DNA from: Bryobacterales bacterium
GTDB lineage: Bacteria; Acidobacteriota; Terriglobia; Bryobacterales; Bryobacteraceae
Length of the DNA stretch: 8,011 nucleotides
NCBI GenBank assembly: GCA_020853155.1
Contig: JADYZL010000277.1
Span: 1 to 8,011 of the forward strand
Reading direction: 5' to 3'
The translations under genes were made by a program, and so were the position numbers. The notes beneath the pieces were generated by a model. The model was not told the origin of the DNA, did not search any database, and saw nothing but the letters and a program-made list of their open reading frames with translations. Positions 1 to 6,128 of this stretch are shown here, piece by piece (position 1 is the stretch's first letter; every line of letters starts with the position of its first letter).

Positions 1-264
1 GCGGGCAAGGATCTTTTAGTGAAGCTCTCGGGCTCTGGCATGATCGCGGACGCGAGCGGCGGCGCGAACGGCGAGGGCGGAGAAGCGGCCGAAGGAGACT
101 CCCCGCAGATCGAATCGATTCCCCCCGCCATTTACGGCAATCTGAAGACGATCCTGATCGCGGGCGGCGCGGCTTTGTTGTTCGCGTTTCTGCTGCTCTA
201 TCGAAGGGGCGTCGGGGCGCCGGAGGGGGAAGGCCCCACGCGCGGAGGCACGCGCGCCGGATGA
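1..264 (+). CDS. 3' end of a membrane-anchored protein gene upstream of ccmA (partial)
   Basis: The reading frame is open from the first base of the window and stops at 262-264, giving 87 visible residues, so the true start probably lies upstream. The visible part begins with a short stretch that looks like the end of a folded domain (LLVKLSGSGMI, residues 5-15). A low-complexity Gly/Glu/Ala-rich, acidic linker follows (about 18-36), then one hydrophobic membrane segment (about 49-67) ending in YRR and a 20-residue Gly/Arg-rich tail. The RR after the helix predicts the tail on the cytoplasmic side and the main domain outside. The stop overlaps the ccmA start in an ATGA, implying co-translation with the cytochrome c maturation genes. 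A GTG at 19 with an AAGGA upstream (7-11) could instead start an 81-residue protein, but I think this less likely. I do not recognise the family and its role in cytochrome maturation is unproven. Confidence 0.6.
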   Translation, partial: AGKDLLVKLSGSGMIADASGGANGEGGEAAEGDSPQIESIPPAIYGNLKTILIAGGAALLFAFLLLYRRGVGAPEGEGPTRGGTRAG

Positions 265-962
265 ATGCGGTGGAGGCCCGCGGGCTAACGCGCTATTTTG
301 GCGTCTATGCCGCCTTGCGCGGTGTCACTTTCTGTGTCCCTCCGGGGCAATGTGTTGCGCTTCTGGGCCGCAACGGGGCGGGGAAAACCACGCTGCTTCG
401 TCTGGCGGCGGGCATTCAGACTCCCAGCGAGGGAGCGCTCGAAGTCTTCGGAGCCGTGCCGGAGAAACCGGCCACACGGCGGGCAATCGGTTTCCTGGGG
501 CACGGCTCGGGGCTCTACGACGAGTTGAGCGCGGAAGAGAATCTGATGCTGGCCGCACGGGTGTATGGCATTCCGGACGCCTCCGGAGTCGCGCGGCAGT
601 GGCTGGAGCGGGTGGATCTTCAGCGTCTGGCGCGCAGCCGCCCAGGCGAGTTTTCGCGTGGGATGCGGCAGCGCCTGGCGCTCGCGCGGGTGCTGCTCGC
701 GCAACCGAAGCTTTTGCTGCTCGACGAGCCCCTCACCGCGCTCGACGACCGCGCGAGCCGCATGGTGCGGGAACTGCTGGAAGAAGCGCTGCGCGCGGGC
801 ACGACCCTGCTCATGTCCACCCACCATCTCTCCGAAGGCATGGGGATCGCCACGCACATTCTGTTGCTTGATCGAGGCCGAGTGGCTTACTCCGGCGAAC
901 GCACCGCTGCGATGCTCGCCAATCCGGCCGCGGTCTATGAGTTGTGCGGAGACGCCGCATGA
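261..962 (+). CDS. ccmA: CcmA, heme exporter ABC ATPase of cytochrome c maturation
   Basis: A 233-residue ABC ATPase. Visible motifs are Walker A GRNGAGKT (36-43), a GH at the Q-loop position (80-81, His instead of Gln, as I recall also in E. coli CcmA), signature FSRGMRQR (131-138), Walker B LLLLDEP (151-157), D-loop ALDD (160-163) and switch histidine H188 in STHH. The length is normal for CcmA, which is shorter than most importer ATPases. In System I, cytoplasmic CcmA pairs with CcmB, and ATP hydrolysis releases heme-loaded CcmE from CcmC/CcmD; it is not thought to export heme itself. The assignment rests mainly on the next genes being unmistakable ccmB and ccmC, since the ATPase alone could serve another exporter. 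The start ATG overlaps the preceding stop, with GGAGG at 244-248 upstream. The stop overlaps the ccmB start in ATGA. Confidence 0.9.
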   Translation: MNAVEARGLTRYFGVYAALRGVTFCVPPGQCVALLGRNGAGKTTLLRLAAGIQTPSEGALEVFGAVPEKPATRRAIGFLGHGSGLYDELSAEENLMLAARVYGIPDASGVARQWLERVDLQRLARSRPGEFSRGMRQRLALARVLLAQPKLLLLDEPLTALDDRASRMVRELLEEALRAGTTLLMSTHHLSEGMGIATHILLLDRGRVAYSGERTAAMLANPAAVYELCGDAA

Positions 963-1639
963 GCGTCTGGAGCGCGGCCTTCCTCATCGCGAGAAAAGAT
1001 CTGCGGATGGAACTGCGTTCGAAGGACGCGCTCAACGCCGCCGTCGCCTTCTCCCTGGCGATGCTGCTGCTCTTCAGTTTTGCCTTCGACCCGGATTCAG
1101 ACCAGGCGCGCGAGATCGCGGGCGGGCTGCTCTGGCTGGTATTCACGTTTGCGGGAACGCTCCTGCTGAACCGCAGCTTTGCCCGTGAACTGCCGAACGA
1201 CTGCCTCGAATCTCTGCTCGCTTCCCCCATCCCGGCGGCGGGACTGCTCTTCGGCAAAGCGGCGGCCAACTGGGTGCTGCTGCTTCTGGTGGAGTTTCTC
1301 TGCCTGCCGGTCTTTGGCATTTTCTACAATATTGCCTGGACGCGGCAATTCCCGATGCTGGTGGCCGTGCTGCTTCTGGCAAGTTGGGGAATCGCCGTGG
1401 TGGGCACGGTGTTCGGCGCGCTCACCGTGAACCTGCGGCTGCGCGAGGTGATGCTGCCCGTGCTGATCTACCCCATTCTGATTCCCAGCCTGCTTGCGGC
1501 AATCCTGCTTTCCGCGCATCTCATTGGAGGGCAGCCGATGAATGAGGACTTGCAGGCATGGCTTCGGCTGCTGGTGGGGTTCGATATCATCTTTTCGCTG
1601 CTTACCGCGGCGCTGGCGGATAAAGTGTTAGTGGGGTGA
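959..1639 (+). CDS. ccmB: CcmB, membrane subunit of the CcmAB transporter
   Basis: A 226-residue polytopic membrane protein with about six hydrophobic segments (near 25-43, 54-72, 98-120, 128-152, 163-184 and 203-222). The N-terminus carries the family-typical stretch ARKDLRMELRSKDALNA (11-27), followed by FSFAFDP and, after the second helix, LNRSFARE and CLESLLASP. These are hallmarks of CcmB. It forms the inner-membrane partner of CcmA and acts with CcmC, CcmD and CcmE in delivering heme to periplasmic apocytochromes. I chose ATG 959 because it overlaps the ccmA stop (ATGA) and has GGAGA at 948-952 six bases upstream. A GTG at 944 in the same frame would add five residues (MRRRR) and is disfavoured. 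A 30-base gap separates it from ccmC. Confidence 0.93.
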   Translation: MSVWSAAFLIARKDLRMELRSKDALNAAVAFSLAMLLLFSFAFDPDSDQAREIAGGLLWLVFTFAGTLLLNRSFARELPNDCLESLLASPIPAAGLLFGKAAANWVLLLLVEFLCLPVFGIFYNIAWTRQFPMLVAVLLLASWGIAVVGTVFGALTVNLRLREVMLPVLIYPILIPSLLAAILLSAHLIGGQPMNEDLQAWLRLLVGFDIIFSLLTAALADKVLVG

Positions 1640-1669
1640 TGGAACGAGTCTTCCCCCGGAGTTCGAACG

Positions 1670-2350
1670 ATGCGAAGCAAATGGATTCTCGCCGCTCTCG
1701 CGCTGGCCGCTCTCGTGCTGGCGCGCAATCTCTATCAGATCTTCATGGTCTTGCCGGACGATGCCGAGCAGGGCGCCGTTTACCGGATTCTCTTCTTCCA
1801 CGTGCCCGCGCTGTGGGCCGGGATGCTGGCCTTCTTCACCGGTTGCATGGCCAGCATTGCCTATCTGGTGAAGAAGGACCTGGTGCACGACCACCTTGCC
1901 GTGGCGTCGATTGAAGTAGGGCTGATGTTCTCCGTCGCGGGCACCGCGATGGGGATGATTTGGGCGCGCCCCGTTTGGGGCATCTGGTGGACGTGGGATG
2001 CCCGCCTCACCTCGATGTTCATCTGCATCCTGCTCTACTTCGGGTATCTGATTCTCCGCCGCGCCGTGCCGGAGACGCGGCAGCGCGCGCAGATGTCGGC
2101 CATTTTTTCAATCTTCGCGTTCGCCGACATTCCCATCGTGTGGTATTCCATCCGCTGGTGGCGCACGCAGCATCCGCAGCCCATCGTGGGGGAACCGGGC
2201 GCGATCGACCCCGCGATGAAGAATGTGCTCTACACGAATCTCATCCCCATGCTCTGCATCGCCGCCGCGCTCATCGTGATTCGCATGCACCAGGAAGAGA
2301 TTGGCCTGCAGGTGGAGCGCCTGCGCCGCAAGGTGAACGCGCACGCTTAG
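1670..2350 (+). CDS. ccmC: CcmC, heme-handling WWD-domain protein
   Basis: A 226-residue membrane protein with about six transmembrane segments (near 6-27, 49-67, 81-99, 115-130, 143-160 and 187-204). The tryptophan-rich WWD motif WGIWWTWDARLTS lies at 103-115. The two expected external heme-ligand histidines are visible: H44 in FFHVPALW and H168 in WWRTQHPQP, matching the positions known for E. coli CcmC (H60 and H184). CcmC places heme on CcmE at the outer face of the inner membrane with the help of CcmD. The C-terminal tail (about 205-226) is charged and probably helical on the cytoplasmic side. The start ATG has GGAG at 1658-1661 eight bases upstream. The next gene begins 32 bases after the stop, consistent with one operon from ccmA to the ccmD-like gene. 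All key family residues are present, so the protein should be functional. Confidence 0.95.
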   Translation: MRSKWILAALALAALVLARNLYQIFMVLPDDAEQGAVYRILFFHVPALWAGMLAFFTGCMASIAYLVKKDLVHDHLAVASIEVGLMFSVAGTAMGMIWARPVWGIWWTWDARLTSMFICILLYFGYLILRRAVPETRQRAQMSAIFSIFAFADIPIVWYSIRWWRTQHPQPIVGEPGAIDPAMKNVLYTNLIPMLCIAAALIVIRMHQEEIGLQVERLRRKVNAHA

Positions 2351-2382
2351 CGCATCCAGGAGCGCCAAGGAGAACCAACCCT

Positions 2383-2541
2383 ATGGATAAGACACAGTTC
2401 CTTTACCTGTTCCTGGGCTACCTGGTGGCCTGGCTGGGCATCGTGATTTACATCGTCTCTCTCGTTCTGCGGGAGCGCAAACTCCGCGAGGAACTGGCCC
2501 TTCTGGAACAGCAGATCAAGGACGATAGCGAGGCTCGCTGA
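2383..2541 (+). CDS. ccmD: CcmD-like small membrane protein
   Basis: A 52-residue protein with a single membrane segment (about 6-29) beginning FLYLFLGYLVAWLG, followed by a charged helical tail (RERKLREELALLEQQ, 30-44). This one-helix plan with a basic then Glu-rich cytoplasmic tail, together with its place directly after ccmC, fits CcmD. CcmD is a small protein that stabilises the CcmC-CcmE complex and promotes release of holo-CcmE. Small one-helix proteins have weak sequence signatures, so the name depends heavily on context. The start is well supported by AAGGAGA at 2367-2373, nine bases before the ATG. It is the last recognisable ccm gene in the window; ccmE, which usually follows or lies nearby, is absent. 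Confidence 0.72.
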   Translation: MDKTQFLYLFLGYLVAWLGIVIYIVSLVLRERKLREELALLEQQIKDDSEAR

Positions 2542-2562
2542 GATCTGGCAACCGGCGGGATT

Positions 2563-2571
2563 TGAGATAAT
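2563..2571 (+). promoter_or_regulatory. candidate extended -10 promoter element
   Basis: The sequence TGAGATAAT matches an extended -10 (TGn followed by a TATAAT-like hexamer, four of six bases fitting). It lies just past the ccmD stop. Transcription would start near 2578, downstream of the ATG at 2570 but before the in-frame ATG at 2591. I see no clear -35 hexamer. If it is real, the nucleotidyltransferase cassette has its own promoter and its first protein would start at 2591. The match is short and could be chance. Confidence 0.3.
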
Positions 2572-2800
2572 GGCTAATGAAGCAGGCGCCATGTCCACTG
2601 TCACGCGAAACATACCTTTCCGAATCTTCAAGGATCACGATGCGGCGGACCGCGCCGACGACGAATTCTATGCGTCTCTTACCGGGGACCAGCGCGTCGA
2701 TTTGATGATAGAGATGAACCGTGTGTTCGCGGAGGCTTTTGATGCTCCAGAGCAAAGACTTCGTAGAGTTTATCGAATCGTTGAATCGGCACGAGGTTGA
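2570..2800 (+). CDS. small acidic partner protein of the nucleotidyltransferase (uncharacterised)
   Basis: A 76-residue soluble protein with no signal peptide or membrane segment. Its centre holds a characteristic run, FRIFKDHDAADRADDEFYAS (17-36), followed by LTGDQRVDLM and predicted helix. I recall short proteins with a similar pattern (F-x-x-x-x-x-AD-x-x-D-x-x-YxSL-x-x-x-x-R) directly upstream of nucleotidyltransferases like the next gene in many bacteria; none has a function known to me. Its last 59 bases overlap the start of the nucleotidyltransferase in another frame, arguing for tight co-expression. Start 2570 has a weak GGCGGGA at 2554-2560. The in-frame ATG at 2591 would give 69 residues and is a fair alternative, because the conserved part begins only after it. 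A possible role is antitoxin or regulatory partner, which is inference only. Confidence 0.6.
   Translation: MANEAGAMSTVTRNIPFRIFKDHDAADRADDEFYASLTGDQRVDLMIEMNRVFAEAFDAPEQRLRRVYRIVESARG
2731..2735 (+). promoter_or_regulatory. ribosome binding site fixing the nucleotidyltransferase start
   Basis: A perfect GGAGG lies six bases before the ATG at 2742, inside the coding sequence of the preceding small gene. It selects this ATG over the in-frame GTG at 2721 and supports the 59-base gene overlap as genuine. Confidence 0.75.
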
Positions 2801-3215
2801 GTTCCTCGTTATCGGTGCATTTGCCGTAGGCTTTCACGCCCGTCCAAGAGAGACCTCCGATTTGGATGTTTGGCTTCGGACTTCCAAGGAGAATCTCGAC
2901 CGAGCCTGGCAGGCCCTCGCGAGCTTTGGCTTTACGCTGGATCGCGCGCCGGATACGCCGATCCTCAAGATTGGCGAGGTGCTTCAGTTGGGCTACCCAC
3001 CCAATCGGATTGACCTGCTGACTTCCATTTCCGGTATCGAATTCGAATCCGCTTGGGCGCATCGCGTCGAAGGCGTGCTCTTCGGCCAGAGGGTTTGGTT
3101 CCTCGGTCTGGACGATCTCGTCCGCAACAAACTCGCCAGCGGACGCGATAAGGACCTGCACGATGTCAGTACGATCAAGCGGATCAACGAGGTCAAGATC
3201 GAGAAGCCAGAGTAG
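2742..3215 (+). CDS. minimal nucleotidyltransferase (MNT-type, DUF6036-like)
   Basis: A 157-residue protein with the nucleotidyltransferase core of the polymerase beta superfamily. It has VIGAFAVGFH (23-32), then the metal-binding pair D40-x-D42 in TSDLDVWL, and a third acidic residue D91 in NRIDLLTSI. The C-terminal block GLDDLVRNKLASGRDKDLHD (122-141) is typical of the group of small proteins related to AbiEii/MNT nucleotidyltransferases. All three catalytic acids are present, so it should bind metal and NTP and transfer a nucleotide. The acceptor is unknown; related MNT and AbiEii proteins act on tRNA or partner proteins. The ATG at 2742 is chosen because of GGAGG six bases upstream. It overlaps the small upstream gene by 59 bases. 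GC content is lower here than in the ccm genes (about 47% by hand count over 2701-2820), hinting at horizontal transfer. There is no HEPN partner beside it. Confidence 0.85.
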   Translation: MLQSKDFVEFIESLNRHEVEFLVIGAFAVGFHARPRETSDLDVWLRTSKENLDRAWQALASFGFTLDRAPDTPILKIGEVLQLGYPPNRIDLLTSISGIEFESAWAHRVEGVLFGQRVWFLGLDDLVRNKLASGRDKDLHDVSTIKRINEVKIEKPE

Positions 3216-3216
3216 G

Positions 3217-3243
3217 CGGAAGCCTTGAGGCCAACCGCTTCCG
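3217..3243 (+). repeat. inverted repeat after the nucleotidyltransferase gene
   Basis: The arms CGGAAGC (3217-3223) and GCTTCCG (3237-3243) are perfect complements separated by 13 bases. They start two bases after the stop codon. There is no T run after the right arm, so it is not a canonical terminator by itself. It could help transcript 3' end stability together with the next hairpin. Confidence 0.4.
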
Positions 3244-3250
3244 AACCGGC

Positions 3251-3270
3251 GCCGCTTGGGCGGCCATTTT
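3251..3270 (+). terminator. probable intrinsic terminator of the nucleotidyltransferase cassette
   Basis: GCCGC (3251-3255), a TTGG loop and GCGGC (3260-3264) form a five-pair all-GC stem, followed by CA and four T bases (3267-3270). The short T run makes it a modest terminator. It sits between the nucleotidyltransferase and the M16 pair, where a transcript boundary is expected. Confidence 0.5.
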
Positions 3271-3304
3271 CGCATCGAGCCTCTTTGATGCGTTGCGCGT
3301 CCAC

Positions 3305-3310
3305 TACACT
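3305..3310 (+). promoter_or_regulatory. candidate -10 hexamer of the M16 operon
   Basis: TACACT resembles TATAAT (four of six bases) and lies nine bases before the ATG at 3320. It would give a transcript with almost no leader. A TTGATG at 3285-3290 could serve as -35, but the 14-base spacer is too short for a normal sigma-70 promoter. This is a weak call. Confidence 0.25.
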
Positions 3311-3319
3311 GAGAGCTAT

Positions 3320-4639
3320 ATGCTCATCCGCATCCTTCTGGCACTCACGTTGAGCGCGGTTGCGTGTCTTGGCCAATCGGTCGAGGTGAAGCAGCACACG
3401 CTCAGCAACGGGATGAAGGTTCTCATCCATGAGGATTACGACGTTCCGAATGTAGCGATGTATCTCTTCTACCGGATCGGCAGCCGGAACGAGAGCCCGG
3501 GCACTACCGGGATCGCCCACTTTTTCGAGCACATGATGTTCAACGGCTCGAAGAAGTTCGGACCTAAGCAGTTCGATATCGAAATGGAGAAGGCCGGCGG
3601 CCGCAACAACGCCTACACGTCAAACGATGTTACGGTCTACACGGACTTCTTCCCGGCAACGGCGCTGGAACTCATGTTCGATATGGAGGCCGACCGGATC
3701 GCGAACCTCTCGCTGGAACCCAAGATCGTCGAATCCGAGCGTGGGGTGGTCTATAGCGAGCGGCGGCTGACCGTGGATAATAATCCCGGAGGACTCCTCT
3801 ACGAGCAGCTCAGAGCCACGGCCTTCATCGCTCACCCTTACCAGTGGCCGGTGATTGGCTGGGCTTCGGATATCGAGAGCTGGACGAGGGAAGATCTGCT
3901 GCGCTACTACCGGATGGGATATGCGCCGAACAACTGCACGGTAGTGATTGCCGGAGCCGTGAACGAAGGTCAAGTGCTTGAACTCGCGAAGAAGCACCTT
4001 GAGCCTATCCCGAGCCACGCCCCTCCTCCCCCCGTTACGACGAAGGAACCGAAGCAGAACGGCGAACGCCGGCTGGTGGTTTACAAAGAGGCGCAATTGC
4101 CGCTGCAGATGATGGCCTGGCACGTGCCGGAGACCAAGAGCGCCGACACGGTTCCACTCGAGGTGCTGGGGACTCTGCTCTCGGAAGGACGCAGCAGCCG
4201 GCTTTACAAGCGAATGGTGGACGGGCAACTCGCTCTGGAGGCGCAATGCAGTGGCGACCGCTCCCTCGATCCCGGGGTCTTCATGTGCGTCGTCGCCCCG
4301 CGCAGCGGGGTGGAAACGGCGGCGGCCGAGAAGGCGCTGTTCGAGGAAATCGAGAAGCTGCGCACGGCCACGGTGGAGAGCCGGGAACTGCGCAAGGCGA
4401 AGAACCAGCTTCTGGCCGGCTACTATCGTGAGCTGACGACCATCGCGAATAAGGCGGAGTTCATCGGGAATTTCGAGGTCTTCCAAGGTGACTGGAGCAA
4501 AGTGAACGGTTACGCCGCGCAGGTGGAAGCCGTGACGGCGGAGGACGTGAAGCGAGTGGCCTCTACCTATCTTGATGCCCGCAATCGAACCGTCGCGACG
4601 CTGATTCCGGAAGAGAGCAGTGCGGGAGAGCGGCAATGA
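3320..4639 (+). CDS. M16 family zinc metallopeptidase, catalytic (HxxEH) subunit
   Basis: A 439-residue exported protein. Residues 1-19 form a hydrophobic N-terminal signal sequence. The inverted zinc motif HFFEH is at 67-71 (zinc ligands H67 and H71, general base E70). The distal ligand E147 lies in ESERGVVYSER, 76 residues after H71, the normal M16 spacing. The N-terminal M16 domain runs to about 230, then a proline-rich linker (HAPPPP, 233-238) leads to the C-terminal M16 domain. In that domain the stretch SSRLYKRMVDGQLALEA lacks the Arg/Tyr pair that in M16 enzymes binds the substrate backbone. The adjacent gene keeps that pair, so the two proteins probably form one enzyme that degrades peptides in the periplasm. 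ATG 3320 is chosen over GTG 3293 because it directly begins the signal sequence. Cys16 could suggest a lipoprotein, but AVAC is a poor lipobox. The stop overlaps the next start. Confidence 0.9.
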   Translation: MLIRILLALTLSAVACLGQSVEVKQHTLSNGMKVLIHEDYDVPNVAMYLFYRIGSRNESPGTTGIAHFFEHMMFNGSKKFGPKQFDIEMEKAGGRNNAYTSNDVTVYTDFFPATALELMFDMEADRIANLSLEPKIVESERGVVYSERRLTVDNNPGGLLYEQLRATAFIAHPYQWPVIGWASDIESWTREDLLRYYRMGYAPNNCTVVIAGAVNEGQVLELAKKHLEPIPSHAPPPPVTTKEPKQNGERRLVVYKEAQLPLQMMAWHVPETKSADTVPLEVLGTLLSEGRSSRLYKRMVDGQLALEAQCSGDRSLDPGVFMCVVAPRSGVETAAAEKALFEEIEKLRTATVESRELRKAKNQLLAGYYRELTTIANKAEFIGNFEVFQGDWSKVNGYAAQVEAVTAEDVKRVASTYLDARNRTVATLIPEESSAGERQ

Positions 4640-6039
4640 AACATCCCCTGGCCATGCTGGCCGTGTTGCTGATTTCGGCCCTTTCGTCGCCTGCCCAATT
4701 GCGAATGCCCGCCTATGAGCGGACTGTACTTCCCAATGGGGTTACGGTTTACACGCTGGTGAAAAAGGACGTGCCGCTCGTCACGTTGAAAGCGCTCATC
4801 AAGGGCGGCGCGGAATCGCAGCCAGCCTCGAAGGCAGGCCTCGCCGCGATCACCAACGATCTGCTGCTGCGCGGTACGAGGAATCGCAGTGCCGATGAGA
4901 TCGCGCAGGACATCGACTTTCTGGGCGCCGCGATCGCGACATCGTCCGGCGACTCGGCGAACGAGATCGATCTCGAAGTGCTCAGTAAGGACGTGCGGGA
5001 AGGCGTCTCGATTCTCGGCGACCTGCTGCTGAATCCCACGTTTCCGGCCGATGAAGTCACGAAGGAACTTGCGCAGGCGAAAGATGCGGCAAAAGCGCTG
5101 AAGGACCGCCCGCAATCGGCGATCGCCGTCTATGCCCGTAAGTTCTTCTACTCCGGTACGGGCTACCCCGGGGCGCTGGTAGCGGATGAGGAATCTTATG
5201 CCCGCATCTCCCGGGACGACATCGCAGCGTATCATCGCAAACAGTATGTGGGCGCGAATCTGGTGGTGATTGCCGCCGGAGACTTCGATGCGGCCGCGCT
5301 CAGGAGCGAAGTATCCAAGGTGTTCGGAGCCGCTCCCCAAGGTGAGCCGTATGTGTGGAAGAAGGTGAAGGCTCTCGAACGCCCGGCCAAGGCGCGCGTG
5401 CTGCTGGTGGACGACAACGGATCCACACAGACCTACTTCCGCATCATGCAGCCGGGCATCTCCCGCACCAACCCGGACCGGATTCCCCTTCTGGTGGTGA
5501 ACACCCTGTTCGGTGGGCGCTTCACCTCAATGCTCAATGACGAGCTACGGGTGAACGCGGGGATCACGTACGGAGCCAGTTCGATACTGGACCAAGGCCG
5601 CCTGCCGGGGGCGCTGACCATCACCACGTTCACGGCGACGGCTACAACCGGGCAGGCCGTCGATCTCGCCTTGGACGTGCTCAACAAGCTCCGGACCAAC
5701 GGCATCAGCGCGGAGCAGCTTGCTTCCGCGAAGGCCTATTTGAAGGGCACGGCCCCAACGGGCTTAATCGAAACCAGCGGCCAACTGGCCAATCTGCTGG
5801 CCATGTTCTCGATCGAAGGGCTGAATGAATCGGAGATCAACGACTTTTTCGCCCGGATCGATGCCGTCACTCAGGCGGATACGAAGCGGATGATCGAGAC
5901 GTACTATCGCAGCGACGGCCTCACCTTCGTGCTGCTGGGCGAGAAGAGCGCCATTACGCCCGTTGCAGCCAAGTACTCGAAAGACGTGACCGAGGTGAGC
6001 ATCACGACACCGGGAGTTGCCATCGGCGCGGTGAAGTAA
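4636..6039 (+). CDS. M16 family peptidase homologue, non-catalytic (Arg/Tyr) subunit
   Basis: A 467-residue exported protein with a signal peptide (1-20, likely cut after SSPA). It has the two-domain M16 fold: LPNGVTVY at 32-39, and in place of HxxEH the sequence AITND (71-75), so both zinc histidines and the catalytic glutamate are lost. The C-terminal domain keeps FGGRFTSMLNDELR and NAGITYGA, with R305 and Y312 spaced seven residues apart as in the Arg/Tyr pair of insulin-degrading enzyme. It is therefore predicted to supply substrate binding to the active site of the upstream subunit, as known for heterodimeric M16B peptidases and the mitochondrial processing peptidase. The ATG overlaps the upstream TGA (ATGA), with GGGAG at 4624-4628 seven bases before it. 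This implies coupled translation and equal amounts of the two subunits. No proteolytic activity of its own is expected. Confidence 0.9.
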   Translation: MKHPLAMLAVLLISALSSPAQLRMPAYERTVLPNGVTVYTLVKKDVPLVTLKALIKGGAESQPASKAGLAAITNDLLLRGTRNRSADEIAQDIDFLGAAIATSSGDSANEIDLEVLSKDVREGVSILGDLLLNPTFPADEVTKELAQAKDAAKALKDRPQSAIAVYARKFFYSGTGYPGALVADEESYARISRDDIAAYHRKQYVGANLVVIAAGDFDAAALRSEVSKVFGAAPQGEPYVWKKVKALERPAKARVLLVDDNGSTQTYFRIMQPGISRTNPDRIPLLVVNTLFGGRFTSMLNDELRVNAGITYGASSILDQGRLPGALTITTFTATATTGQAVDLALDVLNKLRTNGISAEQLASAKAYLKGTAPTGLIETSGQLANLLAMFSIEGLNESEINDFFARIDAVTQADTKRMIETYYRSDGLTFVLLGEKSAITPVAAKYSKDVTEVSITTPGVAIGAVK

Positions 6040-6040
6040 C

Positions 6041-6063
6041 GGCGTGGCGCGAGGGCGCCAGCC
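6041..6063 (+). repeat. hairpin just downstream of the M16 operon
   Basis: GGC at 6041-6043 and TGGCGC at 6045-6050 pair with GCGCCA at 6055-6060 and GCC at 6061-6063, around a GAGG loop and with G6044 bulged. This gives nine GC-rich pairs starting two bases after the stop codon. No T run follows, so it may end or protect the transcript without being a canonical intrinsic terminator. Confidence 0.45.
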
Positions 6064-6119
6064 TGCCGCGCACGTGAAGGAGATTGATGTAACCGTCCGC
6101 CCGGCGGATCTAGTCCGAT

Positions 6120-6128
6120 TGATAGAAT
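6120..6128 (+). promoter_or_regulatory. candidate extended -10 promoter of the secreted repeat protein
   Basis: TGATAGAAT fits an extended -10 (TGn plus TAGAAT, five of six bases of TATAAT). A start near 6135 would leave a leader of about 80 bases before the ATG at 6214. I see no convincing -35; a small stem TCCGC/GCGGA (6096-6108) lies where the upstream promoter region would be. The rest of 6040-6213 holds no gene I can support. Confidence 0.4.

Noticed and set aside
285..857. Long minus-strand open frame opposite ccmA
   Set aside because: It is rich in Arg, Pro, Gln and His with no recognisable motif, as expected opposite a GC-rich real gene; the ABC motifs are clearly on the + strand.
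944..958. GTG at 944 as the ccmB start
   Set aside because: It would add MRRRR only; ATG 959 overlaps the ccmA stop and has GGAGA at proper spacing.
2570..3215. Classical MNT-HEPN toxin-antitoxin pair
   Set aside because: The partner has no HEPN R-x4-6-H motif and lies upstream as a short protein, so the pair is not the standard MNT-HEPN type.
3293..3319. GTG at 3293 as the start of the first M16 protein
   Set aside because: It would put nine polar residues before a clean signal sequence and has no clear ribosome site.
3320..3379. First M16 protein as a lipoprotein through Cys16
   Set aside because: AVAC lacks the Leu at -3 and a small residue at -2 typical of a lipobox; an ordinary signal peptide explains the sequence as well.
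3620..4636. 338-codon minus-strand open frame opposite the first M16 gene
   Set aside because: It has no domain signature and is fully opposite a gene with an intact zinc site and correct motif spacing; it is a GC-driven shadow.
4567..5340. 257-codon minus-strand open frame opposite the second M16 gene
   Set aside because: The composition is shadow-like and the + strand protein has a signal peptide, M16 fold motifs and a good ribosome site.
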